From assembly GCF_023243075.1 (NCBI RefSeq), contig NZ_JALKFZ020000032.1, positions 1 through 64,000 on the forward strand: a stretch of DNA of 64,000 nt, read 5' to 3'. The stretch's first letter is position 1. Every line of letters starts with the position of its first letter. The notes under the pieces were generated by a model. It saw only the letters and a program-made list of their open reading frames with translations. It searched no databases and was not told the DNA's origin. A program made the position numbers and the translations under genes. Below, one piece after another: positions 60,081-64,000 of this stretch. This DNA comes from Frankia sp. AiPa1. Lineage in GTDB: Bacteria; Actinomycetota; Actinomycetes; Frankiales; Frankiaceae.

Positions 60081-61001
60081 ATGAGCCTGGCTGAGGCCGA
60101 TGTGCCTGGCGACGGGACGACAGTCTCGGCTCGGAGGGCGCCGTCGGAGCCGGTGTACGTGCTGCCGGGTGAAGTGGTGGTGGACGGCGCGTCGATCCGT
60201 TACGGTGTGTCCGGGTCGGGGAACCGTGACCTGCTGCTCGTGCACGGGTACCGGGCGCATCACATGTGGTGGTACCGGATGCTGCCGGCGCTCGAGGAAC
60301 ACTGGCGGGTGATCAGGCTCGACATCAGCGGTCACGGCGACAGCGGGCATCGTGACCATTACGATGTGGATGTCTGGACCGCCGAGCTGATCGCCGTGCT
60401 CGACGCGGTCGGGTCCCGTCATGCGTTGCTCGTCGGCCACAGCATGGGCGGCCGGATCGCGACGGTGGCCGCTGCCGATCATCCGGACCGTTTCGGCGGG
60501 CTGGTCCTGCTCGACTCGTTCCTGCGCCCGCCCGGCTCGCTGCCGCCGCAGTTGGGCCCCCTCTCGTCCGGTCGCGAGATCGTCTACCCGTCGTGGGAGA
60601 GCGCCACCGAACGGTTCCGGCTGCGGCCGCCACAGCCCGTCCCCTCGGCGGAGGTCGTCCGCCCGTTGGCCGAGTACGCCGTGCGCCCGACCGCGGACGG
60701 CCAGGGCTGGACCTGGAAGTTCGATCAGCGCGGGCTGCCGCCGACCGACAACGACCGGGTGGTGGACAGCCTGCGGCGGCTGCGGCTACCACTGTGGTTC
60801 GTGCGCGCGGGACGCAGCCTCGTCGTCACCGACGAGGTCGCCGAGTATGCGCTGGACGAGCTGCCGGCCGGATCAACCAGCCTGACCCTGCCCGATGCCC
60901 ACCATCACCTGATCCTGGACGCGGCGGACGAGTGCGTGCGGGTGCTCGCGGATCTGCACGCGGACCTCGCCGCCACCGTCCGGCCGCATGGCGCCGACTG
61001 A
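60081..61001 (+). CDS. alpha/beta hydrolase
   Basis: The 306 residues contain LLLVHGYRAHHMWWYRMLPA (oxyanion), RLDISGHGDSGH, LLVGHSMGGRIATVAAADHP with the nucleophile serine, LPLWFVRAGRSLVV and LPDAHHHLILDAADECVRVL (catalytic histidine). A generic epoxide-hydrolase/haloperoxidase-like member. ATG 60081 after GGAGG. Substrate unknown. Confidence 0.85.
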   Translation: MSLAEADVPGDGTTVSARRAPSEPVYVLPGEVVVDGASIRYGVSGSGNRDLLLVHGYRAHHMWWYRMLPALEEHWRVIRLDISGHGDSGHRDHYDVDVWTAELIAVLDAVGSRHALLVGHSMGGRIATVAAADHPDRFGGLVLLDSFLRPPGSLPPQLGPLSSGREIVYPSWESATERFRLRPPQPVPSAEVVRPLAEYAVRPTADGQGWTWKFDQRGLPPTDNDRVVDSLRRLRLPLWFVRAGRSLVVTDEVAEYALDELPAGSTSLTLPDAHHHLILDAADECVRVLADLHADLAATVRPHGAD

Positions 61002-61088
61002 CTGGCCGTGCCGACTGACCGCCCCGACTGGCCGTCGGCCCACCGACGGGCGCGGCCGGCAGGCGGATCGCGCGACGGGTGATTCGAT

Positions 61089-61502
61089 ATGTCCATGATA
61101 GGCGCAAAGCACCTGACCAGGCCGAGCTCACGACAGGTGGCGGGCCTTTTCCTGGCGAGCGGAGTCGCGCACCTGGTTCGCCCCCAGTTCTTCGAGCCAC
61201 TGATCCCCCGGGCATTGCCGAAGCCCCGAAGGATCGTGGAGGTCAGCGGTGTCGCCGAGCTCGTCTGCGCCGCCGGGCTCGCGGCCGGTGCCGGCTGGGC
61301 CGGGCGGGCCAGCACCGTGGTTCTGCTCGGGGTCTGGCCGGGGAACCTGCAGATGGCCCTGGACGCCACCGCCCGGGCCCGGAAGAGCGGCGGCCAGTCG
61401 CGGGACATCGCGCTCGCGGCTCTCGCCTGGGCCCGCATGCCGCTGCAGATCCCGATGATCCGCGCCGTCCGCGCTCAGCCAGACGGTGGGACATCGGCCT
61501 GA
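61089..61502 (+). CDS. DoxX-like membrane protein
   Basis: The 137 residues read QVAGLFLASGVAHLVRPQFF, EPLIPRALPKPRRIVEVSGV, AELVCAAGLAAGAGWAGRAS and VVLLGVWPGNLQMALDATAR, four membrane helices as in DoxX/DUF6790-like proteins (HxxxPxF...P...GxxEL). Function unknown. It follows the hydrolase on the same strand and may be in one transcript. Confidence 0.75.
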   Translation: MSMIGAKHLTRPSSRQVAGLFLASGVAHLVRPQFFEPLIPRALPKPRRIVEVSGVAELVCAAGLAAGAGWAGRASTVVLLGVWPGNLQMALDATARARKSGGQSRDIALAALAWARMPLQIPMIRAVRAQPDGGTSA

Positions 61503-61591
61503 TCGGCCTCGTCCGCCCGCGGAGTCCGGTTCCGCGCTACCCCGGTTCGCAGTGACCCGGTTCGCAGTGACCCGGTTCCGCGGAACCGGGC

Positions 61592-63277
61592 TCAGGAGCG
61601 GCCGTGCCCGTCGTCGCGAATGGTGTGCGCTCCCGCTCGCGGCGCGGTGGCCCAGTTCCGCAGGGTCGGCTTGACGATCTTGCCGACCGGGTTGACCGGG
61701 AGGGCGTCGACGAACCGCAGCACCCGGGGCACCTTGTAGTTGGCCATCTCGGTCCGGCACCAGGCGATGATCTCCTCTTCGTTGGGGGAGTGGCCGTTCG
61801 CACGGACGAGGAAGGCCATGCCCACCTCGCCGAGGCGCCGGTCCGGGACGCCGATCACGGCGGCCATCGCCACTCCCGGATGACGCAGCAGCGCCGCCTC
61901 GATCTCGGCGGGGTAGGCGTTGAAGCCGCCGACGATGTACATGTCCTTGAGCCGGTCAGTGATCGCGAGGTAGCCGTCGTCGTCCAGGACGCCGACGTCC
62001 CCGGTGTGCAGCCAGCCGTCCGCGTCGATGACCGCCGCCGTCTCCTGTGGGTCGTCGAAGTAGCCGGACATGACGTTATGGCCGCGCACCAGGACCTCGC
62101 CCGCGACGCCAGGGGGCTGCGGGGAACCGTCGGGCCCGACCACCTGGATCTCGACGCCGGGCAGCGGGCGCCCGACGCCGCGCGAGACGACCTCGGGCGG
62201 GTCGTCCGGCCGTGACATGGTGGCGACACCGGTCGACTCGGTGAGCCCGTAGCCGGTGACGACGACGTCGAACAACTCGGCCCGCATGCGGAGCACCAGC
62301 TCCACCGGTACCGACGCCGCGCCGACGGCCGACAGCCGCAGGCTCGACAGGTCGTGCCCGGCACCATGGAGGTCGGGTGCGCGGGGGCTTCCGGCGGCAG
62401 AGCTCATGGCGGCCGGGTTGGTGAGGGCGGGATCGTCCAGGATCGACTGGAACAGCGTCGGGGTGCCCGGCAGCGTCGTGACGCGCTCCGCGCTGACCAG
62501 CCTCAGCACGGTGTCCACCTCGACCACCGCCAGCGGCAGCGTCGTCGCGCCGACGATCAGGTCGGCGAGGATGCCCGTCCGGTAACCGAAGGTGTGGAAG
62601 AACGGGCTGACCACCAGGTGCCGGTCACCGGCCCGCAGGCCGACCACGTCCGCCCAGGCACGGGGAACGCTGACGGTCTGGCGGTGGGTGGTCATCACAC
62701 CCTTGGGTCGGCCGGTGGTGCCCGAGGTGAACAGGAGGTCGGCGAGATCGTCCGGATTCACCTCCGGGAGCGTGCCGGCCGCCCGGCCGCCGGTGTCGGC
62801 GTCGGCGTCGGTGTCGGCGAGGCGCAGGAACTCGTCCCAGGAGGGGCTGCGAAACACCACGGTGCGCTTGATGGGGGTCGCCCGCCCGGCGAGCAGCTCC
62901 GGGTAGTCGGTGCCGAGGAAGCCACGCACGGTGAAGAGTAATCGGGCGCCGGAGCGATGGAGGATGTAGGCGGCCTCGTCCCCCTTGTACCGGGTGTTGA
63001 GCGGCACCACGACCCCGCCCGCGGCATGGGTACCGAGTGCGGTGATCACCCATTCCCAGCAGTTCGGTGCCCAGATGCCGACCCGGTCACCCGGCCGCAG
63101 GCCCGTCGCCACGAGGGCGTGGGCGACGCGCTCGACCTCGGCGCCGAGCTGGGCGAAGGTCATCCGGACCTCGCCGTCGACCAGCGCCTCCGCGCCTGGC
63201 CAGCGCAGGGCGGCCGCGCGCACCACCGCGGGCGTGGTCGCCGGCTCCGTGTCCGCTGGTTCTGTGCCCGCTGGCAT
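61592..63277 (-). CDS. long-chain fatty-acid-CoA ligase (AMP-binding)
   Basis: The 561 residues contain the AMP-binding motif LLFTSGTTGRPKGVMTTHRQ, FHTFGYRTG, VVTGYGLTEST, GWLHTGDVGVLDDDGYLAIT and the lysine region PVGKIVKPTL. The family activates fatty acids or aromatic acids with ATP and CoA. ATG 63277 is taken as start (weak ribosome site); a longer frame to 63607 is not coding-like. It is divergent from the P450 gene at the window end, a possible catabolic pair. Confidence 0.9.
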   Translation of the reverse strand: MPAGTEPADTEPATTPAVVRAAALRWPGAEALVDGEVRMTFAQLGAEVERVAHALVATGLRPGDRVGIWAPNCWEWVITALGTHAAGGVVVPLNTRYKGDEAAYILHRSGARLLFTVRGFLGTDYPELLAGRATPIKRTVVFRSPSWDEFLRLADTDADADTGGRAAGTLPEVNPDDLADLLFTSGTTGRPKGVMTTHRQTVSVPRAWADVVGLRAGDRHLVVSPFFHTFGYRTGILADLIVGATTLPLAVVEVDTVLRLVSAERVTTLPGTPTLFQSILDDPALTNPAAMSSAAGSPRAPDLHGAGHDLSSLRLSAVGAASVPVELVLRMRAELFDVVVTGYGLTESTGVATMSRPDDPPEVVSRGVGRPLPGVEIQVVGPDGSPQPPGVAGEVLVRGHNVMSGYFDDPQETAAVIDADGWLHTGDVGVLDDDGYLAITDRLKDMYIVGGFNAYPAEIEAALLRHPGVAMAAVIGVPDRRLGEVGMAFLVRANGHSPNEEEIIAWCRTEMANYKVPRVLRFVDALPVNPVGKIVKPTLRNWATAPRAGAHTIRDDGHGRS

Positions 63278-63445
63278 GATCAAGTCCGGAGCCCGGGAGA
63301 CGTGCACTGGTCCATCGAGACCGTCCAGCCTTTCGTCCAGCGGACGCGCAGGAACACGCGGAGCGGCAGGATCGCTCCTGAACATAGGACGACACCGGCC
63401 GGCACGCGCGGGTTTCCGGCTGTGTGACGGTATTTCCAAACAAAA

Positions 63446-64000
63446 GTGGGCGCTCACGATCTTCTTCGCGGGTGGATGGTCACGGGTTTCGATGACTGCG
63501 CGACGGTGCTGACCGACAACGGGCGCTTCCTCGTCATGAACAGCGACCCGAAGGTTCTCCCCTGGTTCGAGGCGCCCACGATGATCTCGACGGATGGGGA
63601 GACGCACCGCCGCTTACGGGCCTGCGTCTCCCCGTTCTTCACCCGGGCGGCGGTCGAGCGCTGGCAGAGCAGGGTAGTCGCGGTCGTGGACCAGCTGTTG
63701 GAACCGATCGCCGCAGGTGTGGGAGCGGGCGCGGGCGCATTCGACCTGATCGCGGAATTCACGATGGTACCGACGATCGTCGTCGCGGAGATGCTCGGTG
63801 TTCCCCCGGAACGCCACGATGATTTCCGCGCCTGGTCCAACACCATCGTGGCCGGCCTTGCCTACGGTCACGAGGACGCGTCCGCCCGCGGGCTGCTGAA
63901 AAAGGCCTCGGTCGAGCTGAACCGGTATCTGCGGAGCGAGATCGAGCGGCATCGCGAAGAACGGCCCGACGACCTGCTCACCACCATGATCGAGGTGGCG
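63446..64000 (+). CDS. cytochrome P450, N-terminal part (cut by window edge)
   Basis: The frame from GTG 63446 (or ATG 63476) reads LLRGWMVTGFDDCATVLTDN, GRFLVMNSDPKVLPWFEAPT, MISTDGETHRRLRACVSPFF (helix C region with H-x-x-x-R) and FDLIAEFTMVPTIVVAEMLG then VPPERHDDFRAW. These are bacterial P450 features. The part before LLRGW is about 40 residues shorter than in typical P450s, because an in-frame stop (TGA, just upstream) closes the frame; either the start lies differently or the end was lost. The haem-cysteine region is beyond the window. Confidence 0.8.
   Translation, partial: MGAHDLLRGWMVTGFDDCATVLTDNGRFLVMNSDPKVLPWFEAPTMISTDGETHRRLRACVSPFFTRAAVERWQSRVVAVVDQLLEPIAAGVGAGAGAFDLIAEFTMVPTIVVAEMLGVPPERHDDFRAWSNTIVAGLAYGHEDASARGLLKKASVELNRYLRSEIERHREERPDDLLTTMIEVA

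Overview
The window is high-GC actinobacterial chromosome. GTG and TTG starts are common, Shine-Dalgarno sites are purine-rich, and many families are typical of Frankia and related Actinomycetes: DUF574 methyltransferases, a DUF5753 XRE regulator, DUF3710, DUF397-neighbourhood genes, a SigJ-like ECF factor, HEAT/MerR proteins and IS110/ISL3/IS1380 remnants. I favour a Frankia-like organism, but this is inference from gene style, not a database match.

Left part (1-5 kb, 9.8-12.1 kb, 14.9-15.5 kb, 17-20 kb, 23.6-26 kb, 30-31.1 kb): a degraded accessory landscape. It holds truncated GNAT, hydrolase, nucleotidyltransferase, primase-helicase, XRE, TetR, PIN, VOC and OYE genes and pieces of at least five transposase types. 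Two signals stand out. A dispersed repeat of about 105 bp (791, 2161, 10107, with a related 3' half at 24336) sits next to broken genes. A 10-bp tandem repeat (1931-1956) accounts for a frameshift: removing one unit restores the frame. A roughly 95-bp piece of the helicase gene is inverted in place beside one repeat copy. A fairly intact FitAB/VapBC pair (4057-4744) and a hipBA operon (31105-32696) lie among this debris.

Intact modules between the debris are mostly small regulator-plus-enzyme units: chromate transporter (6388), BlaI/M56 peptidase pair with an operator (7708-9169), histidine kinase/response regulator (13065-14896), LysR with a perfect 13-bp palindrome (16136), HxlR/NmrA divergon (17276-18613), MerR/OYE remnant (21069-21979), MarR/quinone reductase divergon with three operator copies (22024-23583), and a HEAT-repeat protein followed by a MerR-HEAT fusion (28231-30029).

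Right part (33-64 kb) is mostly intact metabolism and transport: MFS/universal stress protein operon, an SsuABC/TauABC-type ABC importer, a second DUF574 methyltransferase next to an XRE-DUF5753 regulator, an EthD protein, a histidine phosphatase, an unusual 892-residue FAD/NAD(P)-binding protein fused to a TTC38-like TPR domain, SigJ-like ECF factor, NiCoT nickel/cobalt permease with a candidate Nur box, prpD-prpB with benE, a thiolase-like/DUF35 pair resembling Ltp2-ChsH2 retro-aldolases, a cold-shock protein with terminator, a ferredoxin-reductase/fatty-acid desaturase pair similar in layout to Rv3230c-DesA3, secreted hydrolase, SodC-like lipoprotein, acyl-CoA ligase and a P450 cut by the window edge.

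No rRNA, convincing tRNA or CRISPR array was seen. The least conventional items are the FAD-TTC38 fusion, the HEAT plus MerR-HEAT operon, the slippage-type frameshift in the gene beside the nucleotidyltransferase, and the dispersed repeat family.
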